Translations under genes and position numbers: made by a program | Origin: Limonium bicolor | Taxonomy: Eukaryota > Streptophyta > Magnoliopsida > Caryophyllales > Plumbaginaceae | Direction: 5' to 3' | DNA length: 64,000 bases | NCBI GenBank assembly: GCA_023374045.1 | Contig: CM041783.1 | Coordinates: 93,345,298-93,409,297 of the forward strand | Notes under the pieces: model-generated | Databases searched by the model: none | What the model was told of the DNA's origin: nothing | Seen by the model: the letters and a program-made list of their open reading frames with translations, nothing else | Shown: positions 1 to 11,382 of the stretch, piece by piece | Layout: each line of letters begins with the position of its first letter | Numbering within the stretch: the stretch's first letter is position 1

Positions 1-900
1 TCTCATTAGTCTGACTTCCCTTTCCTTGGTAGGGCTTTTGCCCCTTCCGGAACGGCCTCTTCTTCCTGAAGCCACCCTGTGTGGTGTTATCAGTGCCAAC
101 ATCATCGGTTTTCCTCTTTTGATTATTCAAAGCGTCCCTCCTCCGGATTGTAATCTCCACCATGGAGGCAGCATGGTAGCATTCCTGCAATTCTCCAGGC
201 ATTAATCCTTATTCATATTTAGGCAATATCATTCAATCTGCCTAACTTTTCCTTTTTACTTGCAGAGAGGTATACATTACTGGCCCCATACCATACTGAA
301 TACGTGGGCTGAGTCCCCCGTAAAAGCGATCAATTAATATCTCCTCCGAGTAGCCTATTCCTGGCAGTAGTCGGAGCAAGGAGGTAAACTTCTCATAATA
401 CTCATCCACAGTCATCTTACCTGTGAGCTCCAAGGAGTCGAGCTCCTTTCTTTTCAGCATCATGGTGTGAGATGGGTAGTACTTGGCCCTTAGAAGGGCT
501 ATGTAAACTTCCCATGTGAAAGTTGGGTCGTTTAGGCGATCGGCCTTTACTAGATTCCACCAGTCCCTCGCTGCATCTTTCAGATAGTAAGCAGCCAGTC
601 TCACCTTGTCTCCGGTGGTGGAGCGAGCATCTCGAAGGCTGTCTCCATTTGCATTAGATAAGTCTCTAGATATTTCGGGTCCGACTGTCCCTTAAATACA
701 GTAGGTTTCAGGTCAGCCAAGCTCCTCACCCAATCCTTCTCTCTTGGTGGTGGTAGTGGAGGTTGTGGCTGTGGTTGTGCTACTGGCGCAACGCCTGCTT
801 GTGCAAATGCTGTCGCTATCAGGGTAGCTATGTCAGCCAGTCTGATTGTTTCCTCCTCTTCCGTCCGGCCGCGACCCCTACCTCTTCCTGACATCTGCAC
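1..900 (-). pseudogene. gag: Decayed Ty3/gypsy gag of element E (5' part)
   Basis: Capsid-type Gag of an LTR retrotransposon, which would form the cytoplasmic particle that packages the element RNA. The first reading segment (900 down to 601) begins MQMSGRGRGRGR, followed by a Pro/Gln-rich stretch and the segment VRSLADLKPTVFKGQSDP. The second (604 down to 242) holds the retrotransposon-Gag core, with LAAYYLKDAARDWW, AKYYPSH and a MTVDEYYEKFTSLLRLLP-like helix. A third segment, toward position 1, is basic (FRKKRPFRKGQKPYQGKG), as expected just before a zinc knuckle, which lies outside the window. The frame is broken between the first two segments (about 604-640) and again near 215-275, with a stop at about 209-211, so this copy cannot make full-length Gag. 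The protein style and the Met-tRNA PBS fit the Del/Tekay chromoviruses (inference). Pol would lie to the left of the window. Confidence 0.88.
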
Positions 901-1057
901 AATAATCGAGTCAATTCTGCGGTTACTATCAGGTCTGAACAGTCATTATCGCCCTTTGGCGGTCTAAGTAAGAAGCTGATATACTACTCCTCTCTGTACT
1001 ATCTCTCAACCCGTAACCCAAGGTTTTAAAACACCTAGTTTCGGTTGCATTCAGTTC

Positions 1058-1079
1058 TCAGAGCGTGACTACGCTCTGA
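1058..1079 (-). other. Palindrome overlapping the PBS of E
   Basis: Arms TCAGAGCGT and ACGCTCTGA (9 bp, perfect) around a 4-nt loop. One arm overlaps the PBS; the other repeats the tRNA 3' sequence GCTCTGA. The same design is found in A and C, with a different base pair next to the loop. Confidence 0.75.
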
Positions 1080-1084
1080 TACCA
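1073..1084 (-). promoter_or_regulatory. Primer-binding site of element E (initiator Met tRNA)
   Basis: The minus strand reads TGGTATCAGAGC, complementary to the 3' end of plant initiator methionine tRNA (known from the family), a few bases inside the LTR edge at 1090. It sets the element's orientation as minus. Confidence 0.92.
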
Positions 1085-1089
1085 CTTTT

Positions 1090-1531
1090 TGTAACACCCC
1101 AACAAGAAACCTAATAAAAATAACAGATAAAAGTCCCAAAACACACGGCGGAAAATATTACAGACGGTTGGTGCTACAACGCCGCCAGTCACCCACGTGA
1201 CAAGCAAGGCTAAAATCCAAATACAATTCCAAACGTTACGGTCTGAGCCCTGAATACACACCGTTTATTTAGAACTTAAAAGCTACAAATAACAGTAGAG
1301 AAATTAAACAAACTGAAGTAGTCCCATATCCTGATCTCTACCCCACCTACACTCGGTCAGGTATTCACCTCCTCCTTCAGGTACCTGAAAAACATAGCCA
1401 TCAAAATGGCTCAGCAAATAATGCTGGTATGAACCCGTGCAGCCCATTTGCTAGCGGGCCACACACAACTACTTGGTCGCATACATGCGGTTCATTATTA
1501 TCATACAAATATAACACGCATCAAATAGTAC
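1090..1531 (-). mobile_element. 5' LTR of element E, first segment
   Basis: Starts TGTAACACCCC on the plus strand (the LTR end, ...GGGGTGTTACA, in element sense) directly after the PBS spacer. It carries U5 blocks seen in the other elements: a GGTCTGA motif near 1239, a short hairpin at 1188-1201 and a GCGGGCCACACACAACTA block near 1455-1475 matching G. It is interrupted at 1531/1532 by element A (TSD AGTAC) and resumes at 52158. Confidence 0.85.
1527..1531. repeat. Target-site duplication of A, left copy (AGTAC)
   Basis: AGTAC abuts the TG end of element A at 1532. The same 5 bp follow its CA end at 52153-52157, so A is one insertion despite the 50 kb between its ends. Confidence 0.93.
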
Positions 1532-1633
1532 TGTAACACCCCTACCATTAATACGGTGCTTACCGTCCAATCTCCTTACACATCAGATACACGCAGCGGA
1601 TACATACTTACATAATGTGGGTGATACAATGCC

Positions 1634-1655
1634 GTTAGTCACCCCCGTGACTAAC
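1634..1655 (-). other. U5 hairpin in the 3' LTR of A
   Basis: GTTAGTCAC, loop CCCC, GTGACTAAC: a perfect 9-bp stem about 100 bp from the PBS-side end of the LTR. It is found at the same place in B, C, G and, shortened, E. Confidence 0.8.
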
Positions 1656-2309
1656 AAAGCTACTGCTACTACATACAGCATCGGTCTGATGGACCGGAAT
1701 CCCGAGTACTACACATCTATAATACATACTCCATTCATCAATCAAATACAACAATGCTCCATTCAATACTTACTCCTCCATAATCCATACAATACAATAT
1801 ACTCAACCGAGTCTACTAGGATCCTTATACAATTATAATATCTCCTCCAAGTTCATACATACTCATAAGAGTCTACATCTACCCATTCCTCACAACTACT
1901 TACTTTCTAAGTACAAGGGTGTGCCACCGGTCTCTTACCTTGACCACATCCGCTTCGGGTACCTGCACACTAAAAACGTTCCCCCTAGGGGGTCAGCTTT
2001 CGCTGCGCATGATAACCGCATACCCCGCGTACTAGTGAGGGTACGCCGACCACTTGGTCGAATACATGCAGTTCATTTTCATACAAACATACATGCATAC
2101 ATGCTCTTACACACAATACAATAATACTTACGCAAGGCATACATACATACACTTCATTACATACAAGGAATACAATATAACCATCCAATACATACTTACC
2201 TTCTTCCGAATGCACATACTCATTACATACACAGTATACAATACTTGTTAGCTTCATTGGTCCACCCGGGTTAATCGGGTGGAGATTACTCTTTTACTCG
2301 TTACTTCAT

Positions 2310-2372
2310 ACATACGCATACATACTCATACTCATACTACATACTCATACATACTTACTTACTTACATCTTA
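2310..2372. repeat. CATACT/CATACA microsatellite in A LTR
   Basis: Short imperfect run of CATACT and CATACA units. The partner LTR has a longer run at 12175-12240, so this is the main length difference between the two copies here. Confidence 0.8.
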
Positions 2373-3200
2373 CTCATGTTAAAGTCTTACGTCGGGACCA
2401 TCCGCCCTGGGGACTACTCCGTCCCCACCTCCGGGATTTACTTGACTCACTAATCCGGGATGCTACCCACTTAAGGGATTTGGGCCGCGGACCAGTTTTA
2501 AGAGTCAGGATCGGATCCAACCTCTTTTGTTATCTCCTCATCCTCACGCGTGGCCGAAGCTATATCGGACTTCTCATTCCAGTTTACTCACTTAAGTTAG
2601 GAGTTAGGTAGTTAGGAATTAGTAGAAGTCAACATTCAACCACATACACAAATGCATTATTCATATACACATCCATACAGAATACAATGCAATATACAAA
2701 TACATTACGAGATACAATTACACTTCATCATCATTCATGTATTTCATGAATTTACAAACTATTGTTCAAGACAATTATCGAGAAAAATGTAAACAAGCAC
2801 AAGTAAGTGCAATATAGTCCGATTCATGGCTTTTATCTTATTTAGGTGGTCAGATAAGCACGCAATCGGGGTAACCAGATTAGGATACAGGGCATGAAGA
2901 AATCATACCTTTCACCGTTGTACTTGTATCCCAACGTCCCTCCGGTGTTCAAAATCAAATCCGATGATATTCATACAATCGAATGATTAATCTAACTATC
3001 ATTAATTTAATTCGATTATCCTTACGTTTCCTAATTCATACTTACTAAGTCTTTACATCCCTATACTTACATTTTATTTACTTACTTTTCATTACTTAAC
3101 AATGGTATACTTACATATATATGCACATATGTATAGGTGGGTATACATATATATATATAACAATTATTTAATTTAATTAAATTTTTTTTTTGTATGACTC

Positions 3201-3594
3201 GACCGACCTTACAAGTCCGGTCCCAAGGTCGGTCGAAGTCAGTAGGGAATTACGCTGGAGAATTACAGGGCCGACCAACCTTGCAAGTCCGGTCCCAAGG
3301 TCGGTCCATTCCAGTGAGTTACCTGATGACATTTTTAGCCCGACCGACCTTGCAAGTCCGGTCGCAAGGTCAGTCCTCCATTCCATAGCTTACAAGACGG
3401 AATTTTTTTTTTGAGTCGACCGACCTTGCAAGTCCGGTCGCAAGGTCGGTCCATTCCAGTAGGTTGCATTACAGGAAATTCTTCTGGCCGACCGACCTTG
3501 CATGTCCGGTCCCAAGTCGGTCCATTCCAGAAGGTTTCCGTCCTTTGTAAATCTGGGCTCGACCGACCTTGCAAGTCCGGTCCCAAGGTCGGTC
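3201..3594. repeat. GC-rich hairpin cluster in the 3' LTR of A (6 units)
   Basis: Six units spaced about 70 bp apart. Each has GACCGACCTT, then AAGTCCGGTC, then AAGGTCGGTC, so the outer 10-mers pair as a stem. Most units are followed by CCATTCCAG. The cluster stands out as GC-rich in an AT-rich LTR. Confidence 0.88.
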
Positions 3595-5760
3595 CGGCCC
3601 AGTATTTGCATTTTTATTTCTGTTTTCAGTTCTATCTTTCACCCATTACTTCCGCATTGTTCCTACACTAATCCCCCATGTTTTACCACTAAATAAACCT
3701 CTGAATACACCTTAGTTCATCCATCAATTCCTTACTCATTCCTACATCACATACACAATTTCTCCCCGCTTCCTTCCCACACTTACATTAATTTTCATCC
3801 CCCTTATGCTACATTTTCTTTTCGTTTACCATTTACCATTTATTACTCCTCTACCAATGCCATTACTAGTATCCTCAATCCATACTTTACCTCCTAGACA
3901 CATGTACTACCTATATCCAAGTCAAATCTCCATTTCCGAGGTTACTAACACTAACTCTTTTCCTTGTTTCTCCAATGCATTTCACATGCTGTTTGCTACA
4001 GATTTTTACACACTCTACTCTCATACTACAACTACCACTTCATCACTACTTAACATACCTCCTCAATCCAATATACACCTTGGTTCTCCCCTTCACCAAG
4101 TCATTCTTGAATACATAATTCCAACCAAAATTTCGCCATAGTCTCCCTATAATTTTACACTCTCACCACATTGTTTTACTCACATAAATGATCCACACCA
4201 CCTGGTATAATCAATATCAATATACCCATCTCTCATACCCAAAATACTACACTAACACATTAAATTCCTGCACTCAACCATTAATTCCCATCCATGTTTC
4301 AACAAGTTTTAAATGTCTTTTAAAGGTCCAAAATACTTATATTCTCCTACACATTACACACTACACTACTACTACATTACCATTTTCATTACTAATTTCA
4401 ACTTCTAAAAATCTGTTACATACATATATATACAAAGTTACACAAAGAGCATCCTTACCTTTCTTCTCCTTCTAGTTTTCTTTCTTCCTCTTGCTTCTCC
4501 TTCTCTCTCTCTCTCTACCGGTTATAGTACTTCACCCAATCTATCATTAAACCCATACATACACACCATTTCAATACTAAAACTAACCCTAACATTATTT
4601 AGGCTTTAATGTAGGTTCTAGGGTTTAGAATTTCCATTACCTTGCAAGGGTACAAGTGCTGTTTGGAATAGCTCAAGAATAATGTTTCCCACCTTCCAAG
4701 AGTGCCAAAATCGGCTGGGTACAAGAGGAACCAAACAGGTTTTAGCTAGATTTTCATTTTGCCCTTAAGGCTATAAAAGATGGAGTTTTTAAGAATATTT
4801 TTACCTCAATAGAACAAGGAGAAGAAGGTGGTTCTAACGGTGGTCTTGAAGCTCCAAATGCTCCACACCCATGGAGATGAAAGTTCTCCTTTTTGAGTTT
4901 TGAAAAGATAGAAATGTAGCTCTTGATGAGAGGATTCCAATGGTGTAGTTTTTATAATTTTTAGAGGAGGTTCAAGAGGGTTACAAGATGAGAGAAGATG
5001 GAGTTTGTGAGGGGGTCTTCAAACTCCATGGAAATCGCATGAGGAAAGAAGAAAGAGAAAAGAGAGAGTGTGGGGTGGGGGTTCTACGTGAGAGGAAAGA
5101 ATAGGATAGGAGAGAGAGAGTGTGAGAGTGTGAGGTAGAATAAAGTAGGTTAGTTTACTTTATTAGTTTTGTTGTTTTGTAAATATGAGAGTGAGTGTGT
5201 GAGAGAGGGGAGTCCCCATCGGACACACACAGCACACACATCTCACTTTTACTTTTTGTTTCAAAGTGGACACATAAGTTTGCGTTAATTATGTTTCTAC
5301 CCCACGACTTCCCGTTTTTGATAGTTTTTACTAATTTCTCATTTTATTGATTTTATTGGCCCTAAAGCTTCACTAATATTTATTAATGATTATTTAGTTG
5401 ACCAAGATTGTTACGAGTCCATTTGACCCGCTTAAAGTCACGTTTTCCCGGTTACCTCGAAAAGCGCGCTTTAAGGTTCGTTAGTGTTTTTAATCCATTT
5501 TAAGGATCCGTTTTCCTTCGGGATTTGTTCCCATATATTATTTAGGTCTTATTAAACCTTTAGAATCCATATATACTCTAACCGAGGTCTCATACCTTCT
5601 ATGGTTATTTAACGCGCGTATTTAGCGTTTTCCGCTTTTTAAGCGTTTCTTTATTTCTTTTGGATTTATTTTCCTTACTAGTATTAATTAGGTACCGTTA
5701 GGTCCTTAAATACGTATTAGATTAATTTTAATCCCTATATTTAAGTTCGGGGTATTTCAA

Positions 5761-5792
5761 TCTACCCCCCTAAGAACTTTGTCCTCAAAGTT
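5761..5792 (-). promoter_or_regulatory. Hairpin plus 3' PPT of A
   Basis: In element sense: AACTTTG, loop AGGA, CAAAGTT (7-bp stem), then CTTAGGGGGGTAGAT and the LTR. The PPT primes plus-strand DNA. In C and G the corresponding stem is AACTTCG/CGAAGTT, so one base pair changed on both sides. Confidence 0.85.
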
Positions 5793-6998
5793 GCTCGAGG
5801 TTATAGGTTTACAAAGCTTACTCATTCTTACGTGTCTAATACCAAAGCCATACGTTCTTCCTCCTTACTAATCCCAAATCCGTCACTCAAGGTTCCTACA
5901 TACTATACCATACCATACCATACTAATGCACCATAATTACTCCAATCCATATTACTATCAACCATCCGGTTCCTCATTACAAAATTTATACATACATACA
6001 ATGCAAGGCTATTCCCAAAGCAATGCAATACACATACAATCCCACAGGCACTCAGGTCATCTAGACACAGGACTCCTCTATGTCCCGCTGCCCTTGGAAT
6101 AATACAACCTGCTACACTACTATCTTCTCCGGTATCAGCTTCTAGCCAAATCCTTGCTCTCAGTCTAAGGGAAAATCCTTCCCAACAGCTAATTAGAAAT
6201 CTGTCTAAAGCATCCCACTCCAAGTTCCAAGTTATATTCATTACTTCTATCCTATGCGTGATTCTTGTGACCACTTGAGGGGAGCTTCAAGAATCGTTCG
6301 ACCCTGATGTGATCAGCACCCGTGTTGAACTACCTTTCCACCCTAATTTGTGTTTGGTTTACCTTGATCTGATCAGGATCAAGTTCGACTTCCCACATCA
6401 GTTTCAAACAAGCAATTAATGAGTTGTTTTCATTTTCTATCTTTTTACTCTTTCTAGTCGTGATATGAATTCATACATCTCCAAGGGATGGAATTTAGTC
6501 AATCCATCATCCTCACTCTACTTCCCAAATACTCTACTCTGAGATTCAATACCTAAGTGCTCATTTCATCGAATGTTACTACTTCCATTCACTATTTTCC
6601 TTCATCTCAAATATTCTAGCTAAGGACTACAGTACTTATGAAGTTCAGTTGTTCTCAATTCACTTCAAATGACGTACTTACGAATACACTACTCATGGCT
6701 ACACTCCTCTACTACTCTTAATCAATTCGTACCACTTCTTTAAAGGTTACAATACTTGTGGAGCTCCGTCCACTACTCATTACTTTTCTTTACCAATACT
6801 CTTACACTGGGTTACAAGATGGGTATATTCGTCCTTATGGTATTTGCATGTCTAATGCTTAGTTACCACAATTTCACTATGAATGGATACGTATGTTTAT
6901 ATACGTAAGTACCACTCATCGAATCGATTATCATTTGTGCTATGCACATTATAGTTTTATGTGTTTTATTTATAAAACTTGCATTAAGCGGTTTTCGC

Positions 6999-7036
6999 TC
7001 TACCCCCTTAAAAAAAGGGATTACGCCCGCATAATC
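6999..7036 (-). promoter_or_regulatory. Second, internal hairpin-PPT module of A
   Basis: In element sense: GATTATG, loop CGGG, CGTAATC (one G-U wobble), then a T-rich run and TTAAGGGGGTAGAGCG. It lies about 1.24 kb upstream of the 3' PPT and resembles a central PPT. C and G have it at the same relative place. Confidence 0.75.
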
Positions 7037-7843
7037 TCCCATATGTTATTATTGAACATCGGTTTACTAAGTTCGGGCGTTTGTGAAGCATTTTAGCTTC
7101 ATTACGGTTCATTATATAATGTACTTTGGTCCAAGGGTCTTAACCATACCAATGGTTCAGTCCTTGTACCAATAATTCCTATATGAGTTTTTTAACTCAC
7201 AATCAGTTTGGTGTTAGCCTATTAGGCTTTAAGGCATTAATAGCCATTCTACTATACTTACTGGGTGTATTACATTCCTTAGCTAGGGCCACTAGCTTCT
7301 ATTGCGCGGCCCTGATAACCTTAGTGCTTAATTCACTCTTTGGTTATTATAGGTGTGTTAATCATCGCCTTTCTATCCCTTTATTATGGGAATAAGGTTT
7401 ACAAACAAGTGTGGTATTCTTTTACCGCCTTTGAACTCAACGAGTTTAGATTGTAACCAGCTTCCTGGTAATCTATTATACATACTATCCGTACTCTCAC
7501 GATTATTCGCTAAGTTCTTCCAACTTATTGTTGGGCGAGGCTAAGCCACTATCTAGTTATAGTGCTTCCTCTGTTGTCAATAGCTTCTGGATTACACCAG
7601 TTCTTCTGGTTCAGTACAAGTGTTCTTTACTTGTATGACCTTGCATTGATATGCGTCAGTCCTAGTGACTTTCTTAAGTTTCCTTTCACCTTTTATTCCA
7701 ATGGAATTCACAACTGGTGATTGCTAGTGTGTTTTACACTCTTCGTGCTTCTTTGGCCTTAGGCCATGTTTGTTGGTTAAAGGAAGGGTTTATTACAGTT
7801 TATGTTCTCCATATCCTTAGCCATCCCATTAGATCATTAGCTG

Positions 7844-7892
7844 CACAAGTGCAATACCAAACACTCAGTCATACAGAGTGCAGAGGCGTAAA
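7844..7892 (-). other. Conserved ~50-bp internal block, copy in A
   Basis: GTGCAATACCAAACACTCAG followed by TCATACAGAGTGCAGAGGCG, nearly identical in C (23830-23877) and G (63793-63850) while the flanks diverge. It contains CACTC...GAGTG, a short stem. Confidence 0.8.
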
Positions 7893-10800
7893 CGCTTGAC
7901 AGTAAGTCACTTATGTGATAGGAAGGAATATTTATGCCTGTCATCTCGTACTTATACCCCGTGTCATTATCTGCTACTTCCTCATATCGGTCGCTTGTTG
8001 CGCACCGTATTCTTACTCATTATACAACATCGTTTTTACTGTTTCTGTTACTGTGATAGTTCCTCTTTACGCATTGCCATTGTCATTGGCACCATTCCCT
8101 TATGGTATGAATACCCTGGGGTTTCCAATTTTCGTGTGTATGACGGTTGTTGTAGCATACCGCAATATTAATATCCTCCCAATGTGGAGATGTTCTTCCC
8201 TTTTAGCTTTCATGTGTAGGTTAACTTACCTCACATTCCATCATCATCTATGATACAATTTACCAAGTATCTTGGTTGACCAAGGATGAGATAACTCATC
8301 GGGTTATAAGCTCTCTTGAGCGTTAGTCATTCGTGATGTTCAATGTGCATTCACATTGATTGTTTTGATTATTATTGCCTTTCAGTGCCGAGGATTGGTT
8401 AAGGGTTCTAGCTGTGTAGTTCTACTCGTATGTGCATCACCGGGACACCCCAAGAACTTCAAGGGTTTTCTGGTCCCGTTCTATCATTGATAGGTAAAGT
8501 TATCGTTGAGAGGCTTCTCTCCACTCATAGATCTCATGACGCGGTTCACCATGTTGGTGTTTATACAATGATTCACACATGCTTAGGTGCATGTGGTGTA
8601 TGCTTACTCCTTTACGTCGTAATGGTTTGGAAATCTCATTTCCTTATCCCATCGCCCCTTGGTAATATCTATTGCGTAGGTTTTATTGTTATGGTAGATG
8701 GAAGCTTTTACTAAGGCTCACATCTCCACCACATCGGTGGTCTTTGGTTAACGAGGGTACCTTCCCTTGGGTTTCTCGTAGTGCCCAAATATGGACTAGG
8801 CCAATGTTGGCATTATCTTGTTTCTTATGCCTCTGTGTTATTATTGCTACTGAAGGCATGAGGGGTAATTAAACTCCGTCAACTGTATACTAGACTGGTG
8901 CTCTAGTGACAGTGACACTGAGGTGGCCATTACTCCAAGCCACTCAGGATGTTGGGTTTGAGCTGATGGTCCAGTTGTTGATTTCTTGTCGTATGAGACA
9001 ATATCTCTTGCAAGTCTTGTTATCAAATGGTGTGGGTACGCAACAATCAGGGTTTACATAACATAGTTGGTTGATGGCTTTTAAGCCGTATTACTGCAAG
9101 CTATGCTCTTGCAAGTTGCTTATCCTGTTTCCACTCCTTGTATACCATCACAGGATGGAGATATCGTTGGGCTCCGTGGTAAGTCGTGACATCACGCTTT
9201 CGTTCATAGGAGGCCTTTTTAGGCAAATGGTATTAATAGGTGCCTCTCAGTATCTTAGGGCATTTCCTGTTAAGTGAAATCCCTTCGGTGTCCTAACTGA
9301 GTGTTCGTTTTAGCTCCCGTGCTCATATCATTACGCTTGTTCAACTGTTGTTAACGCAGACACCCTTCAAGGATCGCTCCTGGGTGTTGGTAGTTATGCC
9401 GTTACATCCCGGCTAATGTTTATAACATGTGTTGTCCTCTATACCGTCTTATGGTATTGTATTAAGCTATTCCCTTTAGGTTTATAACGTCTCCCGTCGT
9501 TGGGTAGACCGTTTACACCTTCTCCTAGTGTTATTGACTAGGTTTACATTCTTTTCCAATGATGGATTTTACTTTATGGTGATCTTGTGATTGCTCTTGG
9601 AGTTCTGTCCCGTTTGTCTAGCATTGTGGTGTTCACGTTAGGCAACTGCCTTACTGTGTTGAGGCTGGGTATGCTTTCCAGCTGTCATATATTTGCTTGA
9701 TGTCTTTGAGACATACCCGATGTCTATACTTATTAGTCTGTGCTCTTTGCACTTCTTAGTCCTTACTCCTTATTTTCCGATGGATTCTCTGAGTTCCTTT
9801 TTACTTGATTGACTGAGGTGTCCAGCTGTTCTGGTTTGAACTTACTGATGGTCCGTAGAACGGAGTTGACTACTTCCCGTGTGCCGTACACTACATGTAT
9901 ACATACGTGGGGTACCTTGTTACGTTACCACTTACCCAACTATATGTCAGGCCACAAGCTCCTTCGGAGTGCGGTTGTCCCACCTCCCGTAATTGGGTAC
10001 ACTCGTAGTGTTCGTCACACGCCTAGGTGAAGTATTCTATTGTCAACTCCTCTTGTATCATTCTTTGATACTCACCGTAATTATGTTGGTTCGGTTTTTA
10101 AAATCCAAGGTTTAAAAGGAGGTTTGTGGTTTTGAAAGAAACTTGGTTTGAAGGTTATGGTTCGGTGTTAAAAGAAGTTCCTCATGGCATAGCCATGTTC
10201 GAAATCTTGACCAAGTCCAGCTTCTTGCTGACTGGTATGTTCTAAATACAGTGGTCGGGTCGTTAGGCCTTTCCAAGGTTCCATTCCTTCAGTTTCAGGA
10301 TTTGTGATCCCATAGTTGCTTCATTGTAGTCACGGTGCATTACTATGTACCTGTGGTGTGTTAGAGTTTCTTTACGTATCTCTGTCCTTACTGCACTTGC
10401 CGTGGCAAGTGCGTGGTACTGGTGGTTTTTGGTTAATCCTATACCAATCTTGGTAGGGTTTCCGCTTGCATTTGGTAGTCTTGTCGACTCTTCCTTTGAT
10501 CTTATTGATCTACAATTGGTATACTCGATCCTTTAGGTAGCTGCTAGGTGGTCTAGACATGGCTATCGTAGATCTGGGTACTTCTCCAATCCTGGGAGAT
10601 TCCCACTCTATTTGGTTTAGTGTCGTTCCTTGTGGCTTGTTCCCACACATTTGTGGTGGTCACTGAGCCTTCCTTGTTTAGGTATTACTCTTGTAGTCCT
10701 ATTGGATTATATCTCATGGTTGTTCTTGTAGCTGTCTGAGCTATATTGGCTGGGTATTGCAACCTTTTGATGTTGTAATTTGGAGTTAATCGCTTCCGAC

Positions 10801-11354
10801 TATGTCCTTAGCCAGCTAGCATACCGTTGGTGGTATTATTCAAGTATCACTATCCCGTAGACTTGTGTCTCGGGTTCTGTTACTGCTGCTCCCTTTTCCG
10901 TGTCGTTGCACGCTTAGTGCTCCTTTTCCTGCTGCTGGTTGGTTAGCTAGGTTTTGCGACTGCTAAGCACGTCGCCCCATGTTGTTGCATGTTGTAGTCC
11001 CCTTATGGTTGGAGTTCTCATTTCTTCCGCCATTAAGTGCGGGTATTGTTGTCCAACCGGGATCCATCTCTGGGACTTCCAATTCCTGGAATCTACCATA
11101 TGTCGGTTCCTGTTACTGTGTGATCGCTTCACAACTGGCAGATCGGGTTTTTCCCGAGTATGAGAAGACTTTTCTTCTCTCTGGCGTCCTTTCCCAAGTT
11201 ATACAATGGGGTTTGCGGTGGACGGGGCTGGTATTGTAGGTATCCGGTACTCACCGGTGGTTCCTAACTAGCATATCTCTAATGCTAACACTCAGCCCTT
11301 AGCCCTAAGCTTCTAATTCCTAACTCGGTATTCCTAAGCTCGGTATTTCCAGTC

Positions 11355-11378
11355 ATCAGAGCGAAGTATCGCTCTGAT
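11355..11378 (-). other. Palindrome over the PBS of A
   Basis: Arms ATCAGAGCGA and TCGCTCTGAT (10 bp, perfect), 4-nt loop. In element sense the loop reads TACT, the reverse complement of the loop in C. Confidence 0.8.
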
Positions 11379-11382
11379 ACCA
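11371..11382 (-). promoter_or_regulatory. Primer-binding site of element A
   Basis: The minus strand reads TGGTATCAGAGC (initiator Met tRNA), just inside the 5' LTR edge at 11388. Confidence 0.93.

Larger units (their letters stand above)
901..1089 (-). other. 5' untranslated leader of element E
   Basis: Non-coding stretch between the gag start (900 or 894 on the minus strand) and the 5' LTR edge at 1090. It holds the PBS and the palindrome described separately. No other feature is seen. Confidence 0.8.
1532..5759 (-). mobile_element. 3' LTR of element A (about 4.23 kb)
   Basis: Runs from TGTAACACCCCTACC to GTTCGGGGTATTTCA. It aligns along its length with 11388-13383 plus 49901-52152, mostly differing by small indels and a CATACT microsatellite. 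It contains a U5 hairpin (1634-1655), a GC-rich hairpin cluster (3201-3594), an AT-rich stretch and, read in element sense, several AGGTAA donor-like motifs between about 4440 and 4810. Short ORFs here are repeated in both LTRs and look fortuitous. Confidence 0.92.

Noticed and set aside
1617..1838. 73-codon ORF MGDTMPLVTPVTNK..., repeated at 11475-11696
   Set aside because: Identical because it lies in both LTRs of A, on the antisense strand across the U5 hairpin; no family resemblance.
3201..3594. CRISPR-like look: palindromic repeats with regular spacers
   Set aside because: Spacers are similar to one another, the unit is part of an LTR present in two copies, and the context is a plant retrotransposon.
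4563..4580. CTAACCCTAAC resembling plant telomere repeat
   Set aside because: Only one or two partial units; no array.
5903..6274. 123-codon sense ORF in the interior of A
   Set aside because: Not kept in C or G and no recognisable domain; probably fortuitous.
11371..11382. tRNA-like sequence GCTCTGATACCA
   Set aside because: It is the complement of the PBS, not a tRNA gene; no cloverleaf surrounds it.
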